A DNA stretch of 64,000 bases from Pseudorhodobacter sp. E13 (lineage in GTDB: Bacteria; Pseudomonadota; Alphaproteobacteria; Rhodobacterales; Rhodobacteraceae): contig NZ_RPEN01000147.1 of NCBI RefSeq assembly GCF_003991405.1, positions 1 through 64,000 on the forward strand, written 5' to 3'. Both the position numbers and the translations under genes were made by a program. Below are positions 1 to 8,416 of the stretch, piece by piece; positions within the stretch are counted from its first letter, which is position 1; the number at the start of each line of letters is the position of its first letter. Below the pieces are notes generated by a model. The model did no database searches and was not told the origin of the DNA. It saw only the letters and a list, made by a program, of their open reading frames with translations.

Positions 1-208
1 ATTTGCTTTGCACATCGCCTGCCGGGCAACGGTCGAAAGCTTCTTCAAGTCGCTGAAAGCCGAACTGGTCTGGCGAAGGAACTGGCAGACCCGCCGCGAG
101 GTCGAGATCGCCCTCTTCGAATATATAAACGGCTTCTACAACCCGCGCCGGAAACACTCAGCCCTCGGCTGGAAATCACCCGTGGCCTTCGAACAGAGGG
201 CCGCTTAA
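1..208 (+). mobile_element. IS3-family transposase C-terminal remnant
   Basis: The reading frame ends in a block typical of the last part of IS3-family OrfB (DDE integrase fold): ESFF.SLKAEL, where the Glu is the expected third catalytic residue, then FEYINGFYN and RRKHSALG. The catalytic Asp residues would lie upstream, outside the window. The residues before TVESFF (roughly bases 8-30) do not look like the usual IS3 sequence, so the element may be broken there. An imperfect inverted repeat (ACCTG-ACCGG / CCGGTGCAGGT) at about 217-243 may be near the element end. No complete IS or target duplication can be shown. Confidence 0.7.
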
Positions 209-268
209 CATGAGCACCTGACCGGAACAGAACCGGTGCAGGTCCAATGCGCTCCTCGTCGGCCGGTT

Positions 269-535
269 TCATGGTTCGCGCCTCTTTGGATCGTTCGACA
301 GGGGCTTCACGAACAACTTGGCGAGAGCCAACTCCGCTCGCGCCAGTCCATCTTCCGTCAGGGCGAGCGATTTCGCCTTGCCGATGGGATCGTGGATCAG
401 CCCCTTGGCGTGCAGCCGGTCGGTGATCGACCAGTCGATCCCTTTCCAGACGCGATTGCCGTCATGCAACGTCAGGCTGAGGATCGCCAGCGCCGCGTCG
501 TCGAGCTTGTCGGTGTCAAGGTCCGGTTCCGCCAT
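269..535 (-). CDS. DUF6429 family protein
   Basis: A small cytoplasmic protein of 88 residues with no membrane segment. The pattern TDKLDDAALAILSLTLHD, then WKG.DW....RLH.KGLI.DP.GKAKS..LTE.GL, matches my memory of the DUF6429 family, whose function is unknown. The second half resembles a winged-helix-like small domain. A strong GAAGGAGG ribosome site precedes the ATG at 535. It lies between the IS remnant and the 3' end of tRNA-Ser, a typical setting for accessory genes. The family call is from memory; the open frame and ribosome site are directly visible. Confidence 0.6.
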   Translation of the reverse strand: MAEPDLDTDKLDDAALAILSLTLHDGNRVWKGIDWSITDRLHAKGLIHDPIGKAKSLALTEDGLARAELALAKLFVKPLSNDPKRREP

Positions 536-885
536 GTATTGCCTCCTTCACCGACAGGATGCCGTCGTCTCCGGAAATTCTCAATGGCGGAAGGGGCTTG
601 CGAGGCTGCAGGGAAAAAGAACGGTTGGATTTCTGTTCCTTTCCACAAACGCCACTGGCATCGAAGTGTTCAGGTGGTGCGAGGAACTGACCCTATATTT
701 TCAAATGGTTACGGGCTCTACACCGAATGCGCGCAGTCGAGAGTTTCAGAGAATATCGGGGGCAAGAGAACGTGTTCGGCCGCTGTGGTGAGGACGCCAG
801 TGCAAAGCCACACCCGCATAACCCTTGAATATAACGGAAAAATCTGGCCGCATCCGGATCGGGAGAACGCTTTCGAGAGGGCAAG
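536..885. other. Intergenic stretch without a supported gene
   Basis: I see no convincing coding region here. The frames crossing it lack ribosome sites and recognisable protein motifs. It abuts the 3' end of the tRNA-Ser gene, so it may be the decayed end of an inserted element. No direct repeat of the tRNA 3' end was found by eye. Confidence 0.4.
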
Positions 886-975
886 TGGCGGATGGGGTGG
901 GATTCGAACCCACGGTAGAGTTCCCCCTACGCTAGTTTTCAAGACTAGAGCCTTAAACCACTCGGCCACCCATCC
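886..975 (-). tRNA. tRNA-Ser (anticodon UGA)
   Basis: On the minus strand the sequence folds as a class II tRNA. The acceptor GGATGGG at 975-969 pairs with CCCATCC near the 3' end, and the D arm contains GCCGAGTGG. The anticodon stem CTAGT/ACTAG closes the loop CTTGAAA, giving anticodon TGA. A long variable arm (GTAGGGGGAACTCTAC) and the T arm GGTTCGAATCC follow. The discriminator is G and CCA is encoded at 888-886. The long variable arm and the anticodon both identify a serine tRNA. Confidence 0.97.
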
Positions 976-1146
976 CGCTCGCAGTTCTGATACCACGGGG
1001 TGTGGGGATTTCAAGGCTGTGTCGTGGCTATTTTGAGGGATGCCGCAGGGTTTTGTGCGGCTGTTCACCAGAAATTAAGGCGCCCGCGATCAAATGGGAA
1101 AACAGGCCCCGGTTTTCGCCAAGGTCTAGGAAGGAGGCCTCATGAC

Positions 1147-1668
1147 ATGTCGGTAGACTGCAAGATCACAGCGGCAGAGGGTGAGCGGTTGCGCCATGTG
1201 GTGCAGGGGCGAATTGCTGCGACGGATGAACCCGGTTTGGTGTACACCGCAATCCTTGGGGCAGGGGTGTTCGTGTGCTTGCATGATCCAGTCAGTGCGG
1301 CGGGCGGGGTTGCGCATTTTCTCTTTCCGGCTGGCGGCGCTCAGGGGCGCGACGATATGCGGTTCGGGGCGTCTGCGATTTCCGGCTTGGTGGCGCAACT
1401 GGCCGCCCTTGGTGCGCAGCCTTCTCGGCTTGTCGGCTGCGTTTATGGCGGCGCAAAGCTGCATGTCGGTCAGCGCGATCTGGAGCAACGCAACATCGCC
1501 TTTACGCTGGCTTATCTGCACCAGTGCGGCATTGACCGTATCACACAAGGCACCGGGGGCGATCAGGTGCGGCGCGTCCGCTTTTGCCCAACCACCGGCG
1601 CGCATGAGGAGGTGTTTCTGACCGAGGGTTTGCCGCATGAGACTTTGGCAGGGTTTGGGGCGGGCTGA
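1147..1668 (+). CDS. CheD-like chemoreceptor deamidase homologue lacking the catalytic Cys
   Basis: A protein of 173 residues with the CheD fold. It has the strand TAILGAGVFVCLHDP, then GGVAHFLFP (the conserved His), a GGAKL segment, and TGGDQVRRVRFCPTTG near the end. CheD enzymes deamidate or demethylate receptor glutamines using a Cys in the motif TLGSC. Here the aligned residues are LGAG, so the Thr and His of the catalytic set are kept but the Cys is Gly. It may be a non-enzymatic CheD, for example one that only binds CheC or receptors. The start at 1147 follows AAGGAGG by 9 nt; an earlier ATG at 1142 is in another frame and hits a stop. No chemotaxis genes are nearby. It converges with cobF. 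Confidence 0.8.
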   Translation: MSVDCKITAAEGERLRHVVQGRIAATDEPGLVYTAILGAGVFVCLHDPVSAAGGVAHFLFPAGGAQGRDDMRFGASAISGLVAQLAALGAQPSRLVGCVYGGAKLHVGQRDLEQRNIAFTLAYLHQCGIDRITQGTGGDQVRRVRFCPTTGAHEEVFLTEGLPHETLAGFGAG

Positions 1669-1687
1669 GAGCCGCCGAAGGCCTGCA

Positions 1688-2446
1688 TCAAGACAAGCGA
1701 GGCTCGCGTTGCAGGATGTAGATATCCATGATCCAGCCATGCGCCTCGCGCAATGCCTTGCGGCGGGCCACAATGGCGGGCGCCGTGTCGGTCAAGGGGC
1801 CGGACAGGATGCATTGCTGCGGCATTCCGACATAGGCGCCCCACCAGATTGTCACGCCCGCCGCCGCGATGTGTTGGAAAGAGGTTTCACCGTCCAGCAT
1901 AACCGCAATCCGGTCGCTGCCGGGGGGCCAGCCCTTGTCGCGCAACTGCCGCCCTGTGGTCACGGTAAAGGGTGCGGCCAGATCATTCAGCGGGATAGCA
2001 TGCGCCGCCGTCAGCCCTTGTAATGAGGTGATGCCCGGCACAACGGTGATATTGGGCTGTGGCCGCAGCCGCGATGCGATGCGCAATGTGCTGTCATAGA
2101 GCGAAGGGTCGCCCCAGACCAGCAGCGCCACCCGGCCTTTTGGTGCAGGTGCCGCAGCGATGGCCTTGGCCCAGACGGCGGCGATGGCGTCATGCCAATC
2201 TTCGACACGCTGCACATAATCGGGCGTTGCCGGGTCGCGCTGGGGCAGGTCAAATTCAACGATGCGCGTTGCCGTGTTGGTCAGCACATCGGCACAGATG
2301 CTGCGGCGAATCTGGGCAAGCTCGGCTTTTTCGTCGCCTTTGCGGGGGATCAGGATCAGGTCGGCGGCGTTCAGCGCCTTGATCGCTTGCAAGGTCAGGT
2401 GGTCGGGGTTGCCGGTGCCGATACCGATCAAGAACAGCTCTGTCAT
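1688..2446 (-). CDS. cobF: Precorrin-6A synthase (deacetylating)
   Basis: A 252-residue member of the SAM-dependent tetrapyrrole methylase family. It opens with LFLIGIGTGNPDHLTLQA, the characteristic glycine-rich loop, and has LVWGDPSLYDST and VVPGITSLQG further on. CobF methylates C1 of precorrin-5 and removes the acetyl group, giving precorrin-6A in the aerobic B12 pathway. The length fits the family. The start at 2446 begins the conserved N-terminus; the open frame extends upstream but that extension has no family sequence. It is the last gene of the cbtB-cbtA-cobF group behind the first riboswitch, 58 nt downstream of cbtA, and converges with the CheD-like gene. Confidence 0.95.
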   Translation of the reverse strand: MTELFLIGIGTGNPDHLTLQAIKALNAADLILIPRKGDEKAELAQIRRSICADVLTNTATRIVEFDLPQRDPATPDYVQRVEDWHDAIAAVWAKAIAAAPAPKGRVALLVWGDPSLYDSTLRIASRLRPQPNITVVPGITSLQGLTAAHAIPLNDLAAPFTVTTGRQLRDKGWPPGSDRIAVMLDGETSFQHIAAAGVTIWWGAYVGMPQQCILSGPLTDTAPAIVARRKALREAHGWIMDIYILQREPRLS

Positions 2447-2504
2447 GGTTGTCTCTGCCCCCGAAAGCTGAACCCGGCGGGCAATGTGCCGCCGGGTCCG
2501 GTGT

Positions 2505-3233
2505 TCACTCTGCGTCTTTTGCCCACAATTGGCCGGCAAGCCAACCCAGCACTGCCCAGACCACCAGCGCCGTTCCCAGCACGCGGGCCGAAAAGATCGC
2601 CCCAACCTCTGGCGGGGCAGAGCCCCAATAGGCATCGGGCAGTGGTGCGCCGATCACATGCGGTGCCGCCAACAAGACAACGGCGGCGACCGTGGCAATA
2701 TAATCCTTGCCATAGGCCAGCAGCGCAAGCCCTGTTCCGGTGGCCAGCACCGTGCCCCACCACCAGATTTGCCGCGCGGTCAAATCAGCGGCAATGGTGC
2801 CCGGCAGTTCCGGCGCAAGGCCAATCGCAGGGGCAAGCTGAAAGCTGAAGAACCCCGCTATGCCCCAGAGCAACCCTTTGCGGGCGTCAATCAAAATGCC
2901 GAAGCTTTGCGCAAGCCCGAAGCCCGCGGTCAGCAGCAGCGCATAAGCGACATAGATCAACCCGGCAAACAGCACCGTCAGCGCATTGCGGGTCAGGCCC
3001 GTTGGGGCTGCATCGCCGTCATGCGAATGGGTGCCGTGATCATGCTCTGCGGTTGCGGCGTGGTCACTGTGTTCGGCGACAGGGGCGGGCGTGTTGAAAT
3101 GGGTCAGCGCGCCGGATTCATATTGTTCGCCCAGCAGAATATACTGTTGGACAAAAGCGAAATGCAGCAGGGCCGCAAGCAGACCTGCCACAAAACCAGC
3201 GATCAACGCGCTGGTTACCATTCTTTGGATCAT
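2505..3233 (-). CDS. cbtA: CbtA family predicted cobalt transporter subunit
   Basis: A 242-residue integral membrane protein with about five to six hydrophobic segments. The first is at residues 5-27 (MVTSALIAGFVAGLLAALLH), and later ones include GLIYVAYALLLTAGFGLAQ. A His/Asp-rich loop around residues 54-75 (HSDHAATAEHDHGTHSHDGD) is a plausible cobalt-binding region. CbtA with CbtB is a predicted cobalt uptake system usually found under B12 riboswitches, which is the case here. It lies 18 nt downstream of cbtB and upstream of cobF. Transport of cobalt is inferred from family and context. Confidence 0.92.
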   Translation of the reverse strand: MIQRMVTSALIAGFVAGLLAALLHFAFVQQYILLGEQYESGALTHFNTPAPVAEHSDHAATAEHDHGTHSHDGDAAPTGLTRNALTVLFAGLIYVAYALLLTAGFGLAQSFGILIDARKGLLWGIAGFFSFQLAPAIGLAPELPGTIAADLTARQIWWWGTVLATGTGLALLAYGKDYIATVAAVVLLAAPHVIGAPLPDAYWGSAPPEVGAIFSARVLGTALVVWAVLGWLAGQLWAKDAE

Positions 3234-3251
3234 CTGACTGTTGCGTCTGCC

Positions 3252-3419
3252 TTAGTGGCAGGGAAAGCCAGTTGCGTGGCGAATGTCATGCGCCGCATCA
3301 TGCAGCACCGAAGATTGCGCATGGCCTGCCACGAACAGCACCGTGCCACCCAACAGGGCAACGAACAGCACCGACAGCAAGGCCGAGGATTTTGCGGTGG
3401 CTTGGGTTTTCGTCGTCAT
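3252..3419 (-). CDS. cbtB: CbtB family cobalt transporter accessory protein
   Basis: A 55-residue protein with a single membrane helix (residues about 13-32, LLSVLFVALLGGTVLFVAGH) and the family's C-terminal signature HD..HD.RHA.GFPCH, whose His and Cys residues probably bind metal. The start at 3419 is preceded by AGGAG with 7 nt spacing; the adjacent ATG at 3422 would leave only 4 nt. It is the first gene after the cobalamin riboswitch and is followed by cbtA, the usual pairing. Confidence 0.93.
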   Translation of the reverse strand: MTTKTQATAKSSALLSVLFVALLGGTVLFVAGHAQSSVLHDAAHDIRHATGFPCH

Positions 3420-3466
3420 CATTCTTCTCCTGACCGTCACACCCGACGGCGTTAATGTTTCCTTCG

Positions 3467-3656
3467 CAGGGCCGGTCTCCTGACTCGCGGGTCGTCGCTG
3501 CTTTCCGCCTTCCCAACCGGAACCCCGGTCAGTGGCAATTTGGAAAGCCGCTCGCCGCATACAGTCGCGGGGGCGGTTGGGGTTTGGGCGCCGCATTTGG
3601 TCCGCCCGTTCCCATTCCCGTTTCAGTTCGGGCGCTTTGCGCCAGTCGAACACCTT
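3467..3656 (-). promoter_or_regulatory. Cobalamin riboswitch upstream of cbtB
   Basis: On the minus strand the B12 box GAGTCAGGAGACCGGCC lies near 3487-3470. Upstream of it are the other conserved elements: GGTG near 3654, a short hairpin GGCGC-AAA-GCGCC, ACGGGAATGGGAAC, and TTGCCACTG at about 3540-3531 followed by GGGAAGGCGG. This order matches the adenosylcobalamin aptamer. It ends about 48 nt before cbtB, so it should repress cbtB-cbtA-cobF when cobalamin is abundant. The exact 5' boundary is approximate. No rho-independent terminator is obvious in the expression platform, so control is more likely at translation. Confidence 0.93.
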
Positions 3657-3738
3657 GCCCTTCCATTTGCCGCGTTTGCGAAGGTCGGGTCAAGGTGAAA
3701 TGCGGCGCAGGCTGGGGGATTTGCGACCAACACGCCGC

Positions 3739-4059
3739 TTAACCGGGAATTCGCGCCAAAGCCTTGAGCCGGAGCGCCCCCAACAGCCGGGCATCGGCAA
3801 AGTTTCCATCCGGGCTTTGCAGATAAAGCCGCAGGAAGGTCAGGATATCGTTCAGATCGGCCTCGGTGATATCGCCGAACAGATAGGCGGTTTTGCCCGT
3901 GGCACGGCAGGCCAGCGTGGAAGGGCGCGCGCAGCCCGACATACACTCCACCCCCGCGATCGTCACGGGCAAGCCTGCCGCCGCAATGGCATCGCCCAGC
4001 CGCGCGGCAAGCGGTGTCTGGCCCGCGGGGCAAGACTGGCAGAGCGTCAGCGTTGTCAT
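3739..4059 (-). CDS. DUF1636 family small metal-binding-like protein
   Basis: A 106-residue protein resembling thioredoxin-like ferredoxins: LTLCQSCP near the start, then GVECMSGCARPSTLAC, giving two Cys pairs that could hold a 2Fe-2S cluster or a metal. Proteins of the DUF1636 family are often encoded beside B12 genes, but their role is not established. Its ATG overlaps the cobA stop by 4 nt, so it is the last gene of the long cob operon. A second DUF1636 protein begins the same operon at 17064. The second riboswitch region lies just downstream. Confidence 0.85.
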   Translation of the reverse strand: MTTLTLCQSCPAGQTPLAARLGDAIAAAGLPVTIAGVECMSGCARPSTLACRATGKTAYLFGDITEADLNDILTFLRLYLQSPDGNFADARLLGALRLKALARIPG

Positions 4060-4778
4060 TCTGCCTGCGCCAATGGGCCGATAAGGATCAGCGCGGGGCC
4101 GTCCGTTTCCTCTTGCGCGACCAGCCCGGCCAGCCCGGCCAATGTGCTGCGGTGCAAGGATTGATCGGGTTTTGAGATGTTCTGCGCCAGCAGCACCGGC
4201 GTGTCAGCGCCCAGCCCATGCGCCTGCAACTGATCCGCCAGCACGCCGCAGGTGCGTTTGCCCATGTAAACCACGGTGGTTGCCGCCGGGTCCGCCAAGG
4301 CGGCCCAGTTCAGGCCTTCGGGCAAGTCGCCCGTTACATCCGCCCCGGTCAGAAACTGCACCCGGCGCGAGGTCAACCGCCGTGTCAACGGAATCCCCGC
4401 CGCCGCCGCCGCCGCAGAGGCCGCAGTGACACCGGGGATGATTTCAAACTTGATCCCGGCATTGCGCAGGGCGGTGATTTCTTCTTCCAGCCGCCCAAAG
4501 ATACCTGCATCGCCGGATTTCAGCCGCACCACATGCGCCCCGGTCGCCGCATAATCGACCAGCAGGCGGCTGACATGGTCTTGCTTGGGCGAGGCGCGGC
4601 CTGCGCGTTTGCCCACGCCCACAAGGTCCGCCCCGCGTTTGGCATGTTCCAGTATCGGCCCCGAAGACAGATCATCAAACAGCACCGCATCGGCCATTTG
4701 CAGGCGTTTGACGGCAGCAAGCGTCAGCAGATCCGGGTCGCCGGGACCAGAGGAAACGAAGGAAACAAAGCCGGTCAT
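4056..4778 (-). CDS. cobA: Uroporphyrinogen-III C-methyltransferase (SUMT)
   Basis: A 240-residue enzyme that uses two SAM to convert uroporphyrinogen III into precorrin-2, the first committed step to B12 and siroheme. Family features are VSSGPGDPDLLTLAAVK at the N-terminus, VLFDDLSSGPIL, GVGKRAG, LKSGDAGIFGR, and EIIPGVTAASAAAA. It is a stand-alone methylase with no CysG dehydrogenase domain. The start overlaps the end of cobB by 4 nt (ATGA), and the stop overlaps the DUF1636 start. Its place in the operon indicates that it serves B12 synthesis. Confidence 0.96.
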   Translation of the reverse strand: MTGFVSFVSSGPGDPDLLTLAAVKRLQMADAVLFDDLSSGPILEHAKRGADLVGVGKRAGRASPKQDHVSRLLVDYAATGAHVVRLKSGDAGIFGRLEEEITALRNAGIKFEIIPGVTAASAAAAAAGIPLTRRLTSRRVQFLTGADVTGDLPEGLNWAALADPAATTVVYMGKRTCGVLADQLQAHGLGADTPVLLAQNISKPDQSLHRSTLAGLAGLVAQEETDGPALILIGPLAQAE

Positions 4779-6097
4779 GTTGCGTGCCCGATCAGGTGGA
4801 AATAGGTGCCCGTTGCCATGCCACCTTGTGGATTGCGGCGCAAGGACCCGGTTTCGGGAACAGTAGCGCCTGTGGCATCGCGGGTTTCGGCCAAGGGCGC
4901 GTCAGGTTGCTCCAGAATCGTGGAATAGTGAAACTCATGCCCGCGCAGCTTTGTGCCGGGGGCATGGCCGGGAATGGGATGGGCCAGCGTGGCGTGGCGA
5001 TAGCCAAGGTGCATCTTGCGCTTCTCGTAAGAGGTGACAAGCCCCAGCAAGCCCGCCATTTCGTGCCGCGTGCCGTCCTTGTCCACCAGCGCCGCGCCCA
5101 TGGCCATATAGCCCCCGCATTCGCCATGCACCGGGCGGGTTTGGGCAAAGGCCCTGATTTTGCGCCGGAAAACAGCGGCGCTTGCCAGTTTGCCTGCATG
5201 TAGTTCCGGGTAGCCGCCGGGCAGCCAGCAGCAATGGGCGCTGTCATCGGGGCCTTCATCCGCCAGCGGGGAAAACGGCAGAATGGTCGCGCCGCCTGCG
5301 CGCCAGCCCGCGATCAGATGCGGATAGACAAAGGAAAACGCCGTGTCGCGCGCAAGGGCGATGCGCTGACCGGGCGGCGGGGTTTGTGGCTGTGGCAGGC
5401 TTGGGGCCGGGGCCGAAGCGCTTGCCGCCACAAGTGCCGCAATATCAAGATGCGTGCTGATAAATTGGGCCGCACGGTCCAGCATGGCCGCAAGCTCGGG
5501 GTTTTCTTCGGCTTGCACCAGCCCTAGATGCCGTTCGGGCAGTGTGATGTCAGGGTTACGCGGCAAGGCCCCGAAAACCGTGATGCCTGCTGCCTCCATC
5601 CCCGCGCGCACCAGCGCTTCGTGCCGGGGGGAGGCGACGCGGTTCAGGACAACCCCGGCAAAGGGCAGGTCGGGGCGCAGCTTGGCAAAACCCAGTGCTA
5701 CCGCCGCCGCCGATTGCGCCTGCCCGGACACGTCGATCACCAGAACCACGGGCCAGCCCATCAGGGTGGCGATATCGGCGCTGGCCCCGCTTCCGGTTTC
5801 CCCCGGTTGGGACACACCGTCAAACAACCCCATGGAGCCTTCGGCAAGGATCAGCTCTGCGCCTTCAGCCTGCGCGCGCAGGTCGAACAGCAGCGATTGC
5901 GGCATTGCCCAGCTATCAAGGTTGAACGAGGCGCGGCCCGACGCGGCGCTGTGAAAGGCAGGGTCGATATAATCCGGCCCGCTTTTGAACGGCTGCACCG
6001 CTACGCCCTGCGCCCGCAGCGCCGCCAAAAGCCCCAGCGTCACCGTGGTTTTCCCGGTGCCCGAGGCAGGGGCGGAGATCAGCAATCCCTTGGGCAT
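4775..6097 (-). CDS. cobB: Hydrogenobyrinic/cobyrinic acid a,c-diamide synthase
   Basis: A 440-residue glutamine-dependent amidotransferase that amidates the a and c side chains of hydrogenobyrinic acid. The N-terminal half is a dethiobiotin-synthetase-like ATPase domain with P-loop SGTGKTT (residues 12-18), FKSGPDYIDP and EGSMGLFDG. The C-terminal half is a class I glutaminase with nucleophile Cys327 in HGECGGYM and a late HEFHYS motif. It shares 1 nt with cobM (TGATG) and overlaps cobA by 4 nt. In the aerobic route this step precedes cobalt insertion by CobNST, and cobN is in the same operon. Confidence 0.96.
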   Translation of the reverse strand: MPKGLLISAPASGTGKTTVTLGLLAALRAQGVAVQPFKSGPDYIDPAFHSAASGRASFNLDSWAMPQSLLFDLRAQAEGAELILAEGSMGLFDGVSQPGETGSGASADIATLMGWPVVLVIDVSGQAQSAAAVALGFAKLRPDLPFAGVVLNRVASPRHEALVRAGMEAAGITVFGALPRNPDITLPERHLGLVQAEENPELAAMLDRAAQFISTHLDIAALVAASASAPAPSLPQPQTPPPGQRIALARDTAFSFVYPHLIAGWRAGGATILPFSPLADEGPDDSAHCCWLPGGYPELHAGKLASAAVFRRKIRAFAQTRPVHGECGGYMAMGAALVDKDGTRHEMAGLLGLVTSYEKRKMHLGYRHATLAHPIPGHAPGTKLRGHEFHYSTILEQPDAPLAETRDATGATVPETGSLRRNPQGGMATGTYFHLIGHAT

Positions 6098-6879
6098 CAG
6101 ACCGTATCCGGAAAGCGCGGATCGGTGCCGACCGGGCGATAGCGGCGGTCATAGTCGCCCGCGTAAAGGCGGCTTTCGTCAAAGCTTTCGGCCCCGATGG
6201 CGCGGCCCACAAGGATCAGCGCCGTGCGCTCCATCTCGGCCCCGATCGCGGTTTCCAGCGTGTCCAGCGTGGCCTTGACCACGCGCTGATCGGGCCAGCT
6301 TGCGCGCCAAACCACCGCCACCGGGCAATCGGGCCCGTAATGCGGTGTCAGTTCGGCAATCACCCGGTCCAGCACATGCACCGAAAGATGGATCGCCAGC
6401 GTGGCCCCGGTGGCCGCAAAAGCGGCAAGGGTTTCACCTTCCGGCATGGCCGAAGCACGCCCCGAGGTGCGCGTCAGGATCACCGATTGCGCCACGCCGG
6501 GCAAGGTCAGTTCCGCCCCCAAGGCCGCAGCGGCAGCCGCAAAGGACGGCACGCCGGGGGTTACATCATACGGAATGCCAAGCGCGCGCAGGCGGCGCAA
6601 CTGCTCTCCCATCGCTGACCAGACCGACAGATCGCCGGAATGCAGCCGCGCCACGTCATGGCCTGCCGCATGGGCCGCAGCGATTTCGGCCATGATCTCA
6701 TCCAGCGACAGGGGGGCCGTGTTCACGATATGCGCGCCGGGTGGGCAATGCGCCAGCAGCGCCTGCGGCACAAGCGAGCCTGCGTAAAGGCAGACCGGGC
6801 TTGCCGCGATCAGGTCACGGCCCCGCAGGGTGATCAGATCGGCAGCCCCTGGGCCTGCGCCAATGAAGTGAACGGTCAT
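6097..6879 (-). CDS. cobM: Precorrin-4 C11-methyltransferase
   Basis: A 260-residue tetrapyrrole methylase. It opens with [18 protein letters not shown] and carries CLYAGSLVP, the family-specific [15 protein letters not shown], and [16 protein letters not shown]. CobM methylates C11 of precorrin-4 to give precorrin-5, the substrate of CobF. The length is normal. Its ATG lies inside the end of cobE (4-nt overlap) and its stop overlaps the cobB start, so translation is probably coupled. Confidence 0.96.
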   Translation of the reverse strand: MTVHFIGAGPGAADLITLRGRDLIAASPVCLYAGSLVPQALLAHCPPGAHIVNTAPLSLDEIMAEIAAAHAAGHDVARLHSGDLSVWSAMGEQLRRLRALGIPYDVTPGVPSFAAAAAALGAELTLPGVAQSVILTRTSGRASAMPEGETLAAFAATGATLAIHLSVHVLDRVIAELTPHYGPDCPVAVVWRASWPDQRVVKATLDTLETAIGAEMERTALILVGRAIGAESFDESRLYAGDYDRRYRPVGTDPRFPDTV

Positions 6880-7232
6880 GGGGTTTTTCCTTCAGCAATT
6901 GCCATCGTCGCGCTGCCATCGGGGGCGATGATGCGGGGACGTATCAAGATGGAATAAGGGCCAGCAGCGGCCAGTGCCGCAGCCTCGGCCACAGACGTCG
7001 GGCCGTAGCGGTCGGGCTGTTGCGGGGCAGGCGTTTGGGCGCGGTCTGTCGCCAGATCGGCCAAGGCGACCCGCAACAGCGGGCGCCTTATTTGCGCGGC
7101 CAGCGCGTTCAGCGCGGGGTGGTCGGCCTTGTCGGCAACGACGGCCAAAGCATCCACCGCCACATTGCCCAGCAAGGCCCGCAGCGTGGGCAGGCTGGCC
7201 GTGGCGCGAATCCCGAAACCTGCCACGATCAT
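6876..7232 (-). CDS. cobE: CobE / CbiG C-terminal-like cobalamin biosynthesis protein
   Basis: A 118-residue protein beginning [19 protein letters not shown], the start typical of CobE, which matches the C-terminal domain of CbiG. Later [12 protein letters not shown] resembles the CobE/CbiG motif before a conserved acidic segment. CobE is required for aerobic B12 synthesis, but its exact reaction is not settled. The start at 7232 overlaps the cobL stop by 4 nt; the frame is open further upstream but only inside cobL. It sits in the usual place between cobL and cobM. Confidence 0.85.
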   Translation of the reverse strand: MIVAGFGIRATASLPTLRALLGNVAVDALAVVADKADHPALNALAAQIRRPLLRVALADLATDRAQTPAPQQPDRYGPTSVAEAAALAAAGPYSILIRPRIIAPDGSATMAIAEGKTP

Positions 7233-8416
7233 AGCACCACACTCCATTGCACCACGGGGCGGGCAGGCACCCAGCCGCGCATGCCGCCAAGCGGTGCTGC
7301 ATTGGCCAGTTCCACCCGCAGCAGGGTGCCGCCCTTGGCCGCGTGCCATTTTGCCAACAGCATTTCGGTTTCCAGCGTCACGCCGTTCATCACCAGCCGT
7401 GTGCCTGTGGGCAAGCGGTCAAACAGGCTTTGCACCAGCGCCTCTGACCCGCCGCCACCGATGAACACCGCATCGGGTGGTGGCAAGTCTGCGGGAAGGG
7501 CGGGCGCGGCCACTTCGGCGCAGATCACCTGCATCTGCTGGCCCAACCCAAAGCGGGCGATGTTTTCGCGGATATTGGTGACCCGTGCGGGCTTTGCCTC
7601 CATCGCCACAGCGCGCCCCCCCGCAAGGCACCATTCCACCGAGATAGAGCCGGAGCCTGCGCCGATATCCCACAGCACCTCCTCCGGGCGGGGGGACAGG
7701 GCGCAAAGGGTCAGGGCACGCACCGGGCGTTTGGTGATCTGGCCGTCATGGGCAAAGGCGTCATCCGGCAGGCCGGGGGTGGCGGGCAGGCCGATGGCGG
7801 TGGCAACCTCCAGCCCCACCGTGACGGGGGCGGTGATGTCGGTCAACGCGAAACCGTCGGCCTTGGTGCTGCGACAGCGTTGCCGCGGCCCACCGAGGCG
7901 TTCCAGCACATGCAGCCGCGTCTCGCCTCCGCCGCGCTGGCAAAGCCATGCGGCCAGTTCGGCAGGGCTTTGCCCATCGCGCAACAGGCACAGAACCTTT
8001 GCCCCCCGGTGCAGCGCCGGCAACAGCCGTTCAAAGGGCGCGGCATGCAGGCCAAAGCAGCGCAGCGATTCCAGCCGCCAGCCCAGATGATTGGCCGCCA
8101 GCGCAAAGGTCGACGGCGCGGGAAAGCTGCGCCAGTCCCCTTTGGCCAGATGCGGCAGCAATGACCCGCCTGCGCCAAACCAGAACGGATCCCCCGAAGC
8201 CAGAACGACCACAGGCCGCCCGCGCCATTCCAGCACCGGGTCCACCGAGAACGGCACTGGCCAAGGCCGCCCCCGCGCCCCCGCCGCCACCAGTTCAAGG
8301 TGGCGCGGGCCGCCAAAGATTGCTTCGGCGCGGTCCAGTGCGGCGCGGCTATCGCTTGACAAACCGGCCAAGCCGTCTTCATTCAACCCGATGATGCTTA
8401 GCCAAGGGTCAGCCAT
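7229..8416 (-). CDS. cobL: Precorrin-6Y C5,15-methyltransferase (decarboxylating)
   Basis: A fused protein of 395 residues. The N-terminal CbiE-like methylase domain has LSIIGLNEDGLAGL and VVLASGDPFWFGAG. The C-terminal CbiT-like methylase domain begins about residue 210 and has LWDIGAGSGSISVEW, AMEAKPAR and AVFIGGGGS. The two domains methylate C5 and C15 and decarboxylate the acetate at C12, giving precorrin-8. The chosen ATG at 8416 shares the palindrome CATG with the cobK start on the other strand; an ATG two codons upstream (8422) is also possible. The stop overlaps cobE. Confidence 0.95.
   Translation of the reverse strand: MADPWLSIIGLNEDGLAGLSSDSRAALDRAEAIFGGPRHLELVAAGARGRPWPVPFSVDPVLEWRGRPVVVLASGDPFWFGAGGSLLPHLAKGDWRSFPAPSTFALAANHLGWRLESLRCFGLHAAPFERLLPALHRGAKVLCLLRDGQSPAELAAWLCQRGGGETRLHVLERLGGPRQRCRSTKADGFALTDITAPVTVGLEVATAIGLPATPGLPDDAFAHDGQITKRPVRALTLCALSPRPEEVLWDIGAGSGSISVEWCLAGGRAVAMEAKPARVTNIRENIARFGLGQQMQVICAEVAAPALPADLPPPDAVFIGGGGSEALVQSLFDRLPTGTRLVMNGVTLETEMLLAKWHAAKGGTLLRVELANAAPLGGMRGWVPARPVVQWSVVL

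Noticed and set aside
236-1036. 266-codon plus-strand frame over DUF6429 and tRNA-Ser
   Set aside because: It crosses the tRNA and a supported minus-strand gene and has no recognisable protein motif.
3420-3653. N-terminal extension of cbtB upstream of 3419
   Set aside because: The frame is open but runs through the cobalamin riboswitch, and the family protein starts at 3419 with a good ribosome site.
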